Source of the DNA: Hericium rajendrae
Lineage: Eukaryota > Basidiomycota > Agaricomycetes > Russulales > Hericiaceae
Assembly (NCBI GenBank): GCA_033439255.1
Contig: CM065882.1
Coordinates: 1,364,001 to 1,428,000, forward strand
Length of the DNA stretch: 64,000 nt
Direction: 5' to 3'
The translations under genes and the position numbers were made by a program. Numbering within the stretch: position 1 is the stretch's first letter; every line of letters starts with the position of its first letter. Under the pieces are notes generated by a model. That model ran no database searches. It was not told where the DNA came from and worked only from the letters and a program-made list of their open reading frames with translations. Below are positions 23,400 through 34,517 of the stretch, one piece after another.

Positions 23400-25560
23400 T
23401 GTACGTTGCCCCTGCTCCTTAAACCACTCCACCATCCTCTTCGCCTTTCCAAACGCTTTCGAACGAGCCCAAGAACGTCTCAAGCGCTCCAGCGGTTGTC
23501 AAGATATCTTCATGCTCTCCTCATCCTCCCTCTGAAGCGAAATTTCACTGTATTTCCTTCAAATTTTCTTCTATTCCTTCGAAACTTGCTCCGTGGAATC
23601 CACGGAGCATTTGATACACCTTCGCATAACCGCTTTCACCCTGGGAGAAGACCCAACCTGTCAAATCTTCGCCATAGTCCATCTCCTATGGTCGGACTAT
23701 CCTGGGGCTCATGAAGTCAGTTCTGCACGGATCCTTATACGGACAGGATGCCTCGATTCGGACCATCCACACGAATCCAACGAGCCCTTGCACGAGCTGA
23801 TTGGAGCCCTAGTTCCCATTTCATCGGCGATCCTGCTCTGCCTGGAGGAGAGATCATATTGCACTGCTGTATCTCTCCTTTCCCTCTATCGATTTGGAAC
23901 CAGGTTTTTGCACGTCAATGTGTGCCTTTAGGACCGTTCCGCTCACTAGGACGCTTTTCAGAGTGTCCAGCCATCCCCTTGGAATCCGAGGGTATCAAGG
24001 ACGCTCCCTGGTGTGCTAAGATGGCCATAGCGTGGCGCCTATGCTAGCTATGACCTAACGGACTTTTGGCCCGAGTTCGCGTTGCAAATACGCTTCGAAC
24101 AAGCCCTCATAAGTCCAGATCCGACCACCGGTTCTCATTATGCTCGAGGGGCTACTCACCCTGCTGCCCCTCCTGAGTGCCAGCTGGTATCTCCCTGAAT
24201 ACTGGACCGATTTTGAAGCGGTCTTTTGCACTCGACTCGCATTATTGACCCGGTACCAGAACACCAAAACGATTTGAGGGACGTCCAGCCGTTCCTTCAG
24301 AATTGTGTCCATAGTCCAGGGGATTCCCCAGGCAGCCCCAGCTCCATATCTCCGTGACCAGGGGTGCTATCAACAAGTGGTTTCTTGTCATCTATTCCTT
24401 TATTTCACCATATTCATTCGTCTTAAGACCAGGAGGCTGGGGGGGCTGCCAATGGCCGGACTTGGGCGACCCTAGGCGATGTAGTGGCACTTGGATGAAG
24501 CTCTGTGGTATCCACTGGAACTTCATTCCTTCTGTTCTTCCTACATTCAGCCTACCCTTTGCAAACGCTTTTCGACAAGCCCAAGATCATGCTGATTGGT
24601 CCAGCCGTTCTCAAGATCGAATCATCTCCTCTTCCTCCTCCCTCTGGGGCGAAATTTCCTTGTATCTTCTTCAATTCTCCTCCAATTCTTTCGAAACCTT
24701 TCTCGGTGGAATCCACTGAGAATTCGCTTTCGTATTCATGCATTTGTTCTGCCCTGAGAGGCTCCTTTCTTCGCCATCTCTCTGGCCCTGCCTGTTCTTC
24801 AGGCCAGACTTATCTCTACACCCAAGGCCGAATATCTGGCGGATTGTCAAACGGTTTGAACGCCCAAGTTTGCGTTTTTAATGCGATTCCAACAAGCCCT
24901 CATACGACCTGATACGACCAGCCGTTCCCATTCCACCTACGGGGCCACAGCCTCTGGGAAGGGTCCAGACTGCATAACCATATCTCTGCCATCCGTGGAC
25001 CAATTTCTAAGCAGATTTTTGCATCTGGACCGCAATAATCGTCGTATTCTGGGGCACCCAAAACGTTTCTACAAACGCTATCCCATTCCGTTGGATTCCA
25101 ATGGAACTGATGGCGCTCTTGGGTGCCTTAGAAGGCTTGTAGCGCTCGATCCACATGTGCTATCGCTGCAAACTCTTCTTGACCTTAACACGTTCATAAA
25201 AGGGATTCAAACAAGCCCTCATCCATTGTCATCCACCCAGCCGTTCCCATTCGACCTTCGCCTGGCTTTTGCAGCTAGCCATCCTCCCTATCCTGCCACA
25301 TCTCCTTCGTTTCTGGACCGATTTGGATGCGGGTTTTTGCGCTCTGCTCGCATACTCGAACGCTTTTGAATCCCTATACAAGCTCTGGGGTATTCTATGG
25401 CTTGGGTAGTCATCCAGCAAGTCACTTGGCGATTTAGGCCTCTTTTGGCTCGGCCATATCTCGGCATCCAGACCACTAATCAACAAGCGGATTTTTGCAT
25501 CTCCTCCGCATTGTTCACACCTCCAAAACGCGCCCTCACACGTCCTAATCCGACATGATC
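23400..25560. repeat. Diverged internal repeats and PPT-like runs of the LTR element
   Basis: 23440-23610 and 24550-24722 are clearly homologous (AACGCTTT..., GCGAAATTTC, TTCGAAAC...GTGGAATCCAC). Further segments repeat AACAAGCCCTCATA (24090, 24890, 25210). Motifs like CTGGGGGGGCT, resembling the polypurine tract, occur at 23326, 24438, 25714 and 25806 as well as before the 3' LTR. Confidence 0.7.
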
Positions 25561-26567
25561 TTGCTCCGCAAATCCCTTCTCTCCATCCTCATCTCCTTCA
25601 ACATCCTAGGGATGGCATCCATCCCTTTCTGCTTATCTGCAACCCTCGCTGCTCTTACGCTCTGTGATCCTCATTCAATCCTGTCTACTCTCAACTCAAA
25701 TCTCCTGCACCAGTCTGGGGGGGCTCACATGCCTCACTCATCGTCCGTCCTCGACCCCACCATCCACCCATATTTTGGACTTCCATCTAGTTTCTGATGC
25801 GGAGTCTGGGGGGCTTGTGTGACTAGGGCCTGTGGCACAGTTTTCAGGATTTTGGGACCTTAGAGGTATGGAGGTTTCGCTCCCCCTGTCCATCTACTGG
25901 GAGTACCTGCACAGAGCTAGCGATGGGGGCTATAGGGATGTATAGGAGGGAGGCTGGAGCCTTGCAGAGCACTGGATCCAGCATTCCTTTGGAGTCAGAC
26001 CCCTAGGGCTGAGAGCAGCTGGGAGCTGCATAGGAGCTTGTGAGATCCTGCCTTCCTGCTGTGAGCAGACTGGAGGAGTGGCTGGATGCCTCAGGCCTCA
26101 GCCATCCTGAGACCAGCTTGGAGACCTAGGAGCTGAAGAGATCCTGTCTCTTTGCTGAGAGCAGTCTGGAGTCTGGGTGGCTGAGATAGCCTGTGGCCTT
26201 GGCTTAGCATCTTTCATCCTTCCCTTTTGGATGTGAAGTGCTGCAGCTGGAGGACTTGTAGCTTGGCTAGGGTTGGAGGCTGCTCTGTTAAGAGAGCTTG
26301 GTGCAGTTAAGTCTGGAGCTGCAGAGCTTCACATGCAGATTTTCTCTTCAATTTTCTTCTCTAATTTTTCACTCTAAATTTTCACTCTAAATTTTCACTT
26401 TTATCTTGTTTCTACTTTCTTCTCTAGATTTTTCTCTGATTTTTCTACTTTAACCCTTTTTCTTCTTTTCTAATTTGTCTTGTTCCCTTTCTGCTTTGTT
26501 CATTCTCAGCTTTGCATTACTCACTTTGTGTTCAGGAGTCTCAAAGACCAAGAAAGTGGGGGGGCTC

Positions 26568-27054
26568 TGTAACGGATGGTTTATCAGTTACTACTATAGT
26601 CTTCTACTTTCTTACTCTTTTCTACCTGGCTTACTTTTCGAGTTTTGCAGAGTTTCCTTATTAGGATAGCTGAGTTTGAATCATGTACTTAGAGCGGATT
26701 TCCTTATTGGGAATAAGGATCTATCTTGCCAACTCACCACCATCTGTCTGCTTTTGTCTCAGTCTCTGCTTGTTCTCCTCATATCTGAAAGGTTCTCTTG
26801 GGATCCAACCCTCAAAGGAAGGTGTGTGGCCCCCAATACCCTCATCAGGAGGTCTATATCTGCTGCTGGCCCTCAGAGGAGGTGCCAGCTCATCACTCAT
26901 CTGCTTGGCTGCAGGACTGAGGCATCCTCGGTTCTGTTAGCTCTAGCTCGTGGACTCTCTCTAGGAGGTCTATGACACCTTTATACCCTCCTCACTCGCT
27001 CGCCTACCTTGGACTTCCCGGACAGTAGCGGCTCGACCTCTATCGTCCGTTACA
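26568..27054. repeat. 3' LTR
   Basis: 487 bp, essentially identical to 21910-22396. Confidence 0.92.
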
Positions 27055-27589
27055 CATGGATGATGGATAGGGGCCGAGCACTGGTTTGATGTCTTGGCGA
27101 GTGCGCTGTGAGCAGTGGCGGGAATTATCAAAAGTGCAAATAGAGTGTGAGAGGTAGAGGGGCATTGGAGGATGGTGCAGTATTGAAATACTGCGGGATT
27201 TTGTCGACTGTCGAAGAACAACCAAAAACTGAATCTCGCTCGATAACAAGCGAGACTCGAGATCAGTATGTCACAATGGAATAGCAGACTCTTCGGACTC
27301 ACCTTGAGTTCCTCAAACCCCTGCAAGACCCTCCCTAGCCCAAATTGAGAAGAAATGCCGAAGATGCAGGAGATGAAGGTAAGTAACTTAGTAGTGAGGT
27401 TGAGTTAGAGAAACGAGCCAATCGACTCGTGAGTGACCTGTGATGTCACAGGTACCTGACCCGCAGTTCCGGATCACCCGGTGGCTGAAACCCACATGGA
27501 TCCAGGTCTGACCTCATGCTGCCTAGGATACCCACAGGTTCGGATCCGGATCACCTGCGAGTGCACTCGTGTCGAACCCTACTGGCAAT

Positions 27590-29003
27590 GGGGTCTGTAG
27601 TGTGGTGGCATGTCCTATCGTGGGTGAGGGCTCACTCTGGCAAGTTGCAGGCACATTCATCACATCAGGCAGAGTGTCAGCTGGCACGTCGTGCAGGGCT
27701 TGCTCTGTGGTGATTGGCGACATGTGGTCTGGAGGCAGTTGGTCAGCCTCGAGGACAGTATGATCTGTCATGGGGGTATCTCTCAGTGCAGCATCATCCC
27801 CGTCAATGGTGACCCACTCCTCTGGAGCACGACCGTCAAAAAGTTCAATTAGCCAATCATCCATGGGCATGTCAGTCATCGGCAGCAGTGCAGCGTCATC
27901 CCAAATGACATTGCACTTGACAGTGATCGAGTGCTTGCAGGGCCAATATACTAATATTCCTTTGCTCTTGCTGCTGTAGCTGATGAACTTCCCTTTGTCA
28001 GCACATTCGTCAAGCTTCCATCAGTTCTCAATGCAGACCCAGATGGGGCATTCCCATTCATGCAGGTCCAACAGGTCTGATTTCTCGCTGAATGCCCATT
28101 CATATTGGGTTTGGTTGCTAGTGATCTTTTCCCTGGTGCAGTTCCAAAGCCACATGGCATGTTGCATCACAGTGGCCCAGAGGAATTTAGGGAGTCCCAC
28201 AGCCAATAGCATTGCGAGCATGCATGTGATGCTCATGCAGAAAAAAATGTTCTGCGGCACCATTCTGTGAAGACAAGTCATGGACCGTCTTTTCATGATG
28301 TGTGCCTTGCTTCACGAGATGATCTTTGAATGCAAGGCTGGTGTACTTGCCACCTCGGTCAGAACAGAAAGTCTGTATTACAGAGACCCCCCAATGAACT
28401 TGACCAATTTCTCGTAGTTCACATATTTGTCGAAAGCTTCGCTCTTGTGCTGGAGGAATGAGATGAGGACCTCATAGGTTGCATCATCCAATAATGTCAT
28501 AGCGTACCAATGTCCAGCAAGGGATGCAATGTGAGCAGGGCCGAATAGATCAGATGATACAAGTTTGCCATAGATTGTCGATTGAGGCCATGTGCATTCT
28601 TTTGGAAATGGCATATGCCAGATTTTTGCTTGGACACAAGCTCAGCAGAGTTCCATCTCCTGGATCAGATCATCGAGATTAATGCCAGTGATCATGCCAT
28701 GCTTGATTAGAGACTTTGCAGCATCAATTGACATATGGCCTAGCTGGCGATGAAGGTCAGCAGCAGACAGCATGAGATTGGCACTATGGTCATTGACGAC
28801 TGCAATGGAAGCTAGCACATGTGCGAGTGCATCTGCAGGACTAGTAAATTTGTAGAGGTTGTTGTCACGCAGGATGTATGTGATGGTTTGTCCGGCGGGA
28901 CTGCAAATCTGGCAATGTCCATCACAGAACATTGTCGAAAAGCCCAATGCATTAATGCGGCTGATTGAAATCAGGGTAAACGCTATGCTCAGCGTGTACA
29001 GTA
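27590..29003 (-). pseudogene. Ty1/copia polyprotein relic (GAG-pre-integrase and integrase)
   Basis: Minus-strand pieces keep copia order. A GAG-pre-integrase segment (SAADLHRQLGHMSIDAAKSLIKHGMI, about 28700-28790) follows VLYTLSIAFTLISISR. An integrase core follows (KLVSSDLFGPAHIASLAGHWYAMTLLDDA, about 28460-28560), then the segment resembling MLxxxGLPKFLW (28160-28220) and a trailing chromatin-side part (KGILVYWPCKHSITVKCNVIWD, about 27895-27960). Stops and frameshifts separate the pieces, so it is dead. Reverse transcriptase and RNase H are missing; the downstream side is broken by hAT-2 at 27581 and continues only at 20793-20883. Confidence 0.8.
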
Positions 29004-29412
29004 CTGTACCATTTCGATTGTAAGCTCATGTCACAGGTCACAGGGACCCTTGAGCTATGCCTAATCACCACTTTGTCACTGGTCACAAGGTCTGATGAGC
29101 CTCATCGATATCTGTAACCAAATTTTGATTATAATTAAATTAAAATCAAAATTTTCTCAGTGTAATGCAAGACCTTTGTGGAGGGCTAAAATCATCTCAT
29201 TACATGTTCAAGCTGTCTGAGCATTTACAACAAGATAATATGAGATGTCTCCAAGCATATGAGCCTGCAAATCCCTGAAAACATAAGGAATGAGTGAGCT
29301 ATTTTATTTTGGTCATGGGTCACAGCCCGTTGTGAGCCTAAGAGACCAAATGAGCCTACTAAGTTCTCAGTCACAGCTCAACCCCCATGAGCTTATGATC
29401 GAAATGGTACAG
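29004..29412. mobile_element. CTGTAC-terminal element, 409 bp
   Basis: Termini CTGTACCATTTCGATTGTAA and CTGTACCATTTCGATCATAA (inverted), with TA on both sides. GGTCACAGG/GTGACC words lie subterminally. Removing it with one TA restores the copia codons GAT-GTA-CTG. Same family as 34836-35279. Confidence 0.85.
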
Positions 29413-29439
29413 TACATCCTTCAGGGTGATCCTAGTGAC
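29413..29439 (-). pseudogene. Copia fragment between two insertions
   Basis: Encodes VTRITLKDV on the minus strand. It joins upstream to 33053 when GC1 is removed and downstream to 29003 when the 29004-29412 element is removed, in frame in both cases. Confidence 0.75.
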
Positions 29440-29889
29440 TGCATCTGGAAAAGGCGTAGATTCTACAGGGATCTACAGTAGCAATATTAATCTACAGTAG
29501 CTGAAAAAGGTTCCATAGATCACGTAGCTCTTGGTGACAAGTGGGTCCCTATATTTGCTACCTGTAGCTGATCTGTAGCTGACCTGTAGCAGCTCATAGA
29601 TGCCCAAATCTACCATAGCTGCTCAAAGCTACAGTACCTACAGTTCACCTACAATAGAGTTTATACCCTTTGGTAGCTTCATTCCACCTATAGTTGTGTA
29701 TAGTTTGTTATCATCCATGATTATCTCTTATATCAGATCTCCAGCAATATACCACAGGAAATACTATATTTCTGGCTAATTACATCTTGTACACTAGTAG
29801 TATATCTCCCAGTCCATATTCTTCTGCACCTACAGCACTCAATGCCTCGTGGGAAATGTTTTGCTGCAGCAAAACAATTCCCACACACT

Positions 29890-31280
29890 ACAGGAGGCAA
29901 CATGGGCATGTGGGGGTCTGCAAGGCACATGCAGAAGTTGATGGGCATGTGCGTGGGAGGCAGCAGGGGTGGCAGGGGTCAGCACGGGAGCGCGGGCATC
30001 GACGTGGGCACGTGAACATCGGCGGGAGTGCATGGGTGTCAGCACGGGCACGCGGGAGTCGGCACGGTGTGTGCAGGAATCTGTGCGGGCGCACGGGAGT
30101 GGTGCGGGTGCGCTAGAGGCGGCGCGGGTGTGCTGGAGGCGGCGCGATGGCGTGGGAGGCGGCGCGGGCATCCTGGAAGCGGCGCGGGTCTGCAGGCGCA
30201 GGCGTGGGGAAAATGGTGCCAGCGCGCAGGAGACGAGAGGGGCGCGCGGGAGGCGGCGTGGGGGCGTGGGAGGTGGTGCGGGGGCGGGAGTCGGCAGGGG
30301 GGCGTGCGAGTTGGCGGGGAGGTGTGCGAGTCGGTGCGGGCGCGCAGGGATCGGCGCGGGCGCGCAGCAGATGGCATGGGCATGCTGAAGGCCGCATGAG
30401 CATGCTGGAGACGGCATGGATGCGCTGGATGCGGCGCGGGGGTGAGCGAGTCCGCCCACAGGCGTGCAAGTCCGCCCGTGGGTGTGCGAGTCTGCGCGGG
30501 GACATGGGAGGCGGCAAGGGCGCACGGGAGGCGGTGCCGGCGATCGAGTCGGCGTGGGCGTGCGGGAGTCAGCAGAGATGCGCGGGAGTTGGCGCGAGGC
30601 GTAGAAGGCGGAATCGGCGCGTTGGACACGGCGCGGGGACATGCGAATCCGCACGGGGCGTGCGGGCAGTGGCATGGGCATGCGGGCAGCAGCGCGGACG
30701 TGTTGGCATCAGCGCGGGTGCGTGCGAGTCTGCACGGGGAGTACGGGAGGCAGCACGGGGAGTACGGGAGGCAGCGCCGGTGTGCGGGAGGCAGCGCGGG
30801 GGCGCAGGCATCGGCGCGGGGGCGTGCGAGTCCGCGCGGGGGCGCGAGAGGTGGCAGGGGCACGCGGGAGGCGGCGCCGCCGATCGAGTCGGTGGGGGGT
30901 GGGCGGGAGTCGGCGTCGGCAGGAGTGCGCAGGAGTCGGCGGGGGCGCACGGGAGTCGGCGGGGACGCGCGGGTCGAGCGGGACGCGCGGGAGTCGGCGG
31001 GGACATGCGGGAGTCGGCAGGGATGCGCAGGAGTCGGTGGGGATGCGCAGGAGTCGGCGGGGATGCGCAGGAGTCAGCGCGGGTGCAAGGGAGTGCGGCG
31101 GCATCGGCGGGGGTGCGCGAGAGTCAGCAAGGGGCACGCGGGAGTCGGCACAGATGCAAGTGAGTCGGTGGAGGTGCGCGGGCAGGGCACGGGTGCACGG
31201 GTGGCGGCATGGATGTGTAGGTGGCGACGTGGGCACGCAGGGGCGGCACGGGTGTGCGGGAGTGGGTGGGGGCATGCGAA
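29890..31280 (+). repeat. GC-rich degenerate minisatellite, left arm of GC1
   Basis: Imperfect units of about 12-21 bp with consensus near GCGGGAGTCGGCGCGG; the most regular part, 30990-31090, has GGAGTCGGCGGGGATGCGCA with period about 21. The strand is purine (G)-rich. Confidence 0.85.
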
Positions 31281-31294
31281 GTGTAAAAAAAAAC

Positions 31295-31328
31295 GAGAGT
31301 ATCGCTCGACAACACGAGCGATACTCTC
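31295..31328. repeat. Hairpin GAGAGTATCGCTCG (GC1 core, left)
   Basis: 14-bp perfect stem with a 6-nt loop, at the inner edge of the GC-rich arm. About 40 bp further on is TACTCACCTT, a splice-donor-like word read on the minus strand. Confidence 0.85.
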
Positions 31329-31515
31329 TTGATTAGATAACGAAGCTATAGTAGAACTGTAGGTACTCACCTTTATTCCCAGCCCAAAAAGTATCAAAAA
31401 CGATTGGGAGATACTTACAATAAAATTCCCACAGCGACGAAGGGGTGGGTGGAAGGAAGACGACGTGGCAGGTAAAAGTCATCGAATGCAAGTCGAGTGC
31501 ATGGAGCTGTGCGGC

Positions 31516-31559
31516 CCGTTTCATTTGAATGACCATATATGGTCATTCAAACGAAACGG
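31516..31559. repeat. 44-bp near-perfect palindrome
   Basis: CCGTTTCATTTGAATGACCA followed directly by TA, TA and its complement, with one mismatched pair and no loop. It lies in the middle of the GC1 core between the two hairpins. Confidence 0.9.
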
Positions 31560-31816
31560 TGCACGGCGGGCCGTGACGCGCAGCTCGCATGTTGACTTTG
31601 AACAAAAAAAATGTGGGGGGCACGTGAGAAACATTTGGCTGCAGCCAAACACGTCCCACGGCCGTTTTTTCATACTTGTAAGGTACGTTTCCCTCTGTCA
31701 ATGGACAACTAACAGGCTTTTCTCAGGTATTCCGAGCTGGACTCGTACAGGGAGGAGCTGTACACGGCTTCACAGTGAGTGAATTTGTCTTATTGGCCTT
31801 ATTCACCGCTAATTCA

Positions 31817-31852
31817 GAGAGTATTGCCTGTTCAAATATGGGCAATACTCTC
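31817..31852. repeat. Hairpin GAGAGTATTGCC (GC1 core, right)
   Basis: 12-bp stem with a 12-nt loop, a variant of the 31295 hairpin at the inner edge of the other GC-rich arm. Confidence 0.8.
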
Positions 31853-31859
31853 GTTTTTA

Positions 31860-32815
31860 CTTTGCGCATCCAGCACGTCGCCTTGCACACGCGTCCACCA
31901 ACATGCATGCCCCCACTGACCGTTTCGCATTGCTGACCCCTCGCACATGTCGCCATCGAGTGGCGGACGTCCCCACCAACTTTGCCGACTCGCGCACGCA
32001 CACGCCAATCCGTGCACGTCCCCACCGATCCGCGCATGCCTCCGCCGATCTGCGCCCTGTGCCATCTCCTGTACGCCCACATCGTCTCCCCGCGTCCGCG
32101 TCATCTCCCCCATGCCGGTGCTGTCTCCCAGTGTCTGTGCTGTCTCCTGCGCACCCCTTGCTGTCTCCCGCGCACCCCTTGCTGTCTCCCGCACACCCTT
32201 TGCCGTCTCCTGCGCATCCGCGCTGCCTCCTGCATGCCTCTCCTGTCTCCTGCTCGCTGGTGCCATCTTCTCCGCGCTTGCGTCGCTTCATGCGTGCCCG
32301 CGCCATCTCCTGCACATCCTCGCTGCCTCCCGCGTGCCCTCCCGTCTCCTGCGCTCTGGTGCCATCTTCCCCGCACCTGCGTCACTTCGTGCGTGCCCGC
32401 ACCGTCTCTCAGCATCTGTGCCGTCTCCCGCACAGCCCTTGCCATCTCCCACCCCTGCTGTCTCCCGCGCATTTGCGCCACCTCCCGCGCACCCCTGCCG
32501 CATCCTGCACACCTCTGCCATCTCCCACTCACCTGCGTCACCTCTCGCGTGTCAGCATCGTCTTCCCCGCATGTCGGTGCCATCTTTCTCGTACATCGGT
32601 GCCGTCTTCCTCGTGCACACCGGCACTGTCTCCCGCGCACCAGCACCACCTCCCGTGTGCCTCCCGCTGTCTCGCACATGTCCGTGTCACCTTCCGTGTG
32701 CCCGCATCGCCTCCCGTGCACTCTTGCCGTCTCCCGCACACCCTTTCTCTCTCCCATGCACCCGTGTCGTCTGCCCCGTGCCCACATCATCTCCCCCAAC
32801 TATTACCTTGTAAAG
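31860..32815 (-). repeat. GC-rich degenerate minisatellite, right arm of GC1
   Basis: Inverted counterpart of the left arm: CTGTCTCCCGCGCACCCCTT-type units (32120-32215 most regular), C/T-rich on the plus strand. Confidence 0.85.
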
Positions 32816-33050
32816 TAGAGTCATAATATAATACAATTGGTAGCTTTATTTGGAATATATGACTTGATTTCTCCCTGAGAAATATGACTGCTATAGATGC
32901 TACTGTAGCTGGGTTGTGTATTACATACCAAGATGCTTCCATCAATATCTAATCATCAGCAATCATAGTTCAGAAGTCTTCTATTTGTAGCTGGCAGCGG
33001 TTACTATAACAAGACCCCAGCTATCAACCAAAAAACCATTTTTCCAGATG

Positions 33051-34206
33051 TGTGTCACCATTTGGGAAGGTAATAATTACATCACCGCAGCCTGTCATGA
33101 AGAAGACATGCTTGTCAGTGGTGATGATCGGTTTAGGTGCAATCTGATGGAAGTTCAAGAATTCTGATCAGAAAGAGGAGTAGTGGTGACTGGTGCTGAT
33201 GTCGATGCATTGCATCAGCGCTGAGTCGAGAACCGTGACAGCTAGTGCTGAGAAAGCAAAATGGGTCTTGAGGGCAGCAGCCACATTTGCTGTACCTTTC
33301 CCATCACTGTCCTTGTCTTTCCTGCTACTCTTGCCCTTCCTATCAGATCCCTGCCCCTCCTTTCTGCCTCCTTTCTGCCAACAATTAGTGGCGCTGTGAA
33401 AATGGTGTCTGCAGTTCGAGCACTTGACATTGTTCTTCATGGCAGAGCTGCTACCATTGCCGTTGCCACACATGCCTTGGCTAGCACCACACTTCTTCAG
33501 ATCAGATCTCATGATGAGTGCTGTATCGACCTTGTTGAGCCAGGCCTTGATCGCATGATGATCAAATTCCTCATTGACGTGAGAAATGATGGTCATTGGC
33601 AGGATGGTCTTTCCAGTGATACAAGCAGCTGAGAGCATTGCTGAGAGGACAGGATCATAGTTGGTGGGGAGCAAGGATAAAATTATGGCAGTGAAATTGG
33701 TATCAATTAGTTTAGCCTCCATGCCCACTAATTCTTCCTTCATGCGAAGCAACAAATCAAAGTGCTCACAGATGTCACTGCTGGGTTGACAGTGTGTCTC
33801 CTGGAGCCATTGTCGGAGATCAATTTGGACCATTTTTGTCTTGCCTTTGTATTCATTACAAGTATGGCAGATCTTGCATGCATGAAAGGAGTAATTTGGT
33901 GATCGTTGAGAAGATCTGTTGTTTGACAGTGTATTCCTGTTGGAGCCACTTGTCCCACTTTTCTTTGTAATCATCCAGTTGCTTGGTCATCGGATTGACA
34001 TCCTTTTTGTCTTTATCGAGTGATATCAATGGTTCCTTTGGTTCCTTGGCAGTGCCTCTCAGATGGTGCATCAAACCTTTCACTCCAATTATGGTCACAA
34101 TGCAAGTTTTGTACATCACCCAGTTCGGGCCATTGGCTGTGAGCTTCGAGACAGTGTAAAGGTTGAATGAGTTGTTGAGCAACATTGATTCAGGACCAGG
34201 GCCCAT
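33051..34206 (-). pseudogene. Ty1/copia Gag and start of protease, relic
   Basis: The minus strand from 34206 encodes a Gag start (LYTVSKLTANGPNWVMYK...IGVKGLMHHLRGTAK), then a Gag core in a second frame and a CCHC zinc knuckle CSNCRHHFHSATNCW followed by a Lys/Gly-rich tail. The protease region follows (DSALMQCIDISTSHHYSSF, then DKHVFFMTGCGDVIITFPNGDT). DSA in place of D(S/T)G in the active site, plus frame changes near 33900 and 33170, show decay. The frame continues at 29439 once GC1 is removed (GDT then VTRITLKDVLY). Confidence 0.8.
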
Positions 34207-34517
34207 AACCTCTTAGAAGAACCAGGGTATGGGAGATATCTAAAATGATACTGAGCAGTCAGGACTCAGTAATAGAAGAATTCACTGCATTGATTATGTA
34301 CCTAGAATGATACCGAGCAGTCAGGACTGCCCTTGGAGTAAGTACATTAATAATCAATGAAAGAAGCATAGATCACATACCTCAGTGATAGAAGAATTCA
34401 CTGAGATAAACATCCTGCAAACTTGTGCCTATATCAACAGCACGAGGGGCTGAAAGCAACTGTACAGTAGTGTACATAATCGATCTGGGCTCCAGGCCTG
34501 AAACATCTAATCTAAAG
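34207..34517 (-). other. Probable copia leader region with short repeats
   Basis: Upstream of Gag on the minus strand. It has two repeats: GAGCAGTCAGGACT twice (about 34250, 34316) and ATAGAAGAATTCACTG twice (about 34270, 34388). An LTR boundary could not be defined. Confidence 0.35.

Larger units (their letters stand above)
21910..27054. mobile_element. Non-autonomous LTR retrotransposon (LARD-type), 5145 bp
   Basis: Two 487-bp LTRs (TGTAACGG...CCGTTACA) are flanked by perfect 5-bp duplications CATGG (21905-21909 and 27055-27059). The internal 4.17 kb has no gag, protease, RT, RNase H or integrase motif. Its longest frame (22452-23237, 261 aa) is Ser/Leu-rich and unrecognised. A G-rich polypurine tract (AAGAAAGTGGGGGGG) precedes the 3' LTR. 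I noticed one LTR difference (A/G near 22361 against 27020), so insertion is recent and must have used proteins supplied in trans. It is inserted in hAT-2. Confidence 0.9.
20892..27581. mobile_element. hAT-like element hAT-2, 6.7 kb with LTR insertion
   Basis: TAGGGTTCGACACAAGT at 20892 and its inverted form ending CGAACCCTA at 27581. It is flanked by a perfect 8-bp duplication CTGGCAAT (20884-20891 and 27582-27589). Subterminal regions repeat GGTCNNC/ACCCGCAGGT words. The interior at 21170-21790 is GC-rich with repeats of CGCATGCATGCACTGG, and TTGCTACAGCAA (21786) is a short palindrome. No transposase is found. It sits inside the minus-strand copia relic, which continues on both sides. Confidence 0.9.
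29442..33050. mobile_element. GC1: 3.6 kb CATCTGGAAAA-terminal element with GC-rich arms
   Basis: Inverted termini CATCTGGAAAA/TTTTCCAGATG, with a 2-bp duplication TG (29440-29441, 33051-33052). Deleting it restores the copia frame (GDT-VTR). The outer 400 and 230 bp are AT-rich with repeated TGTAGCT/CTACAGTAGCT words. Inside are two oppositely oriented GC-rich minisatellite arms around a 0.55 kb core with hairpins and a 44-bp palindrome. Long frames in the arms only reflect base composition. No transposase. Confidence 0.8.

Noticed and set aside
29839-32826. Long overlapping frames (up to 338 aa) on both strands
   Set aside because: They lie in GC-rich minisatellites where stop codons are scarce; the translations are low-complexity Arg/Gly/Ala or Pro/His/Ala repeats in all frames.
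29016-33034. 8-bp target duplication ACCATTT(T/C) for GC1
   Set aside because: Coincidental match; the CATCTGGAAAA inverted ends with a TG duplication restore the copia frame and explain the locus better.
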